Assembly (NCBI GenBank): GCA_002308475.1
Contig: DBVL01000056.1
Span: forward strand, 1,403-7,761
Direction of reading: 5' to 3'
Length of the DNA: 6,359 nucleotides
Origin: Spirochaetales bacterium UBA1265
GTDB taxonomy: Bacteria > Spirochaetota > Spirochaetia > Sphaerochaetales > Sphaerochaetaceae
The position numbers and the translations under genes were made by a program. Each line of letters starts with the position of its first letter. Positions within the stretch are counted from its first letter, which is position 1. Shown piece by piece: positions 6,196 through 6,359 of the stretch. Under the pieces are notes generated by a model. It was not told where the DNA came from, did not search any database, and worked only from the letters and a program-made list of their open reading frames with translations.

Positions 6196-6359
6196 TATGC
6201 GGTTATGGATATATCCATTTTAAGCGCTTCACACAGTATCTCAAGGGTCCTCAAAGTAGGAGATTTGCGGTTTGTCTCCACAAGAATAATCTCATACTTT
6301 GACAAACCGGTCATCTCAGCCATTTTCCGCTGGGATATGCCAAGTTCAGTTCGTCTGTC
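6195..6359 (-). CDS. XRE/Cro-type helix-turn-helix regulator, C-terminal part
   Basis: The last 54 residues of a protein whose start lies beyond the window edge; the frame runs open from 6359 to a TAG at 6195-6197. It shows the HTH_3 pattern: ELGISQRKMAEMTGLSKYEI contains the first helix-turn-helix pair, and ETNRKSPTLRTLEILCEALK follows the family's usual E.G.R.P.L.TL..L..AL. spacing. The protein stops about eight residues after this, so nothing substantial follows the DNA-binding domain. It could be a stand-alone repressor or a HipB/HigA-like antitoxin; the upstream neighbour that would distinguish these is not visible. It points the same way as the GntP permease gene, 209 nt upstream of it, and could regulate it, but no operator pair was recognised. 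Confidence 0.8.
   Translation of the reverse strand, partial: DRRTELGISQRKMAEMTGLSKYEIILVETNRKSPTLRTLEILCEALKMDISITA

Overview
The window carries six genes, all on the minus strand, packed at near-complete coding density. It looks like an ordinary chromosomal stretch of an anaerobic, fermentative, probably host-associated bacterium. The evidence for this is a moderately low G+C content (roughly low 40s percent by eye), an LdhA-type fermentative D-lactate dehydrogenase, secondary transporters of the NhaC and GntP families, and an EcsAB-like ABC exporter. Strong Shine-Dalgarno sequences precede several genes (GGAGG, AGGAG, AGGGGG), which argues against Bacteroidetes. A clostridial or spirochaete-like host would fit, but the sequence alone does not settle the lineage. 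No mobile element, CRISPR array, rRNA or tRNA was seen.

In transcription order, from high to low coordinates: (1) the C-terminal part of a small XRE-type helix-turn-helix regulator, cut by the window edge (6195-6359); (2) a 209-nt leader or promoter region; (3) a GntP-family organic-acid permease (4621-5985); (4) an 85-nt gap with a strong hairpin (4561-4604); (5) a tightly overlapping three-gene unit, EcsA-like ATPase (3807-4535), EcsB-like membrane protein (2570-3826) and D-lactate dehydrogenase (1536-2573); (6) a 119-nt gap with a good promoter candidate; (7) an NhaC-family antiporter (34-1416).

Possible joint role (inference): the ldhA-nhaC end fits fermentative redox and ion balance. 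LdhA regenerates NAD+ by making D-lactate, and an NhaC-family protein exchanges Na+ and H+, or possibly Na+/lactate for another organic acid as MleN does. GntP would import a sugar acid or short hydroxy acid, perhaps controlled by the neighbouring XRE protein. The unusual part is ldhA translationally coupled (ATGA overlap) to an EcsAB-like exporter, together with a cysteine/histidine-rich tail on the dehydrogenase. No clearly new system is evident; these two points and the intergenic hairpin are the best leads.

The longest upstream start codons were rejected for the ATPase (4574 moved to 4535) and the GntP permease (6087 moved to 5985), because ribosome-binding sites and family N-termini support the internal starts.
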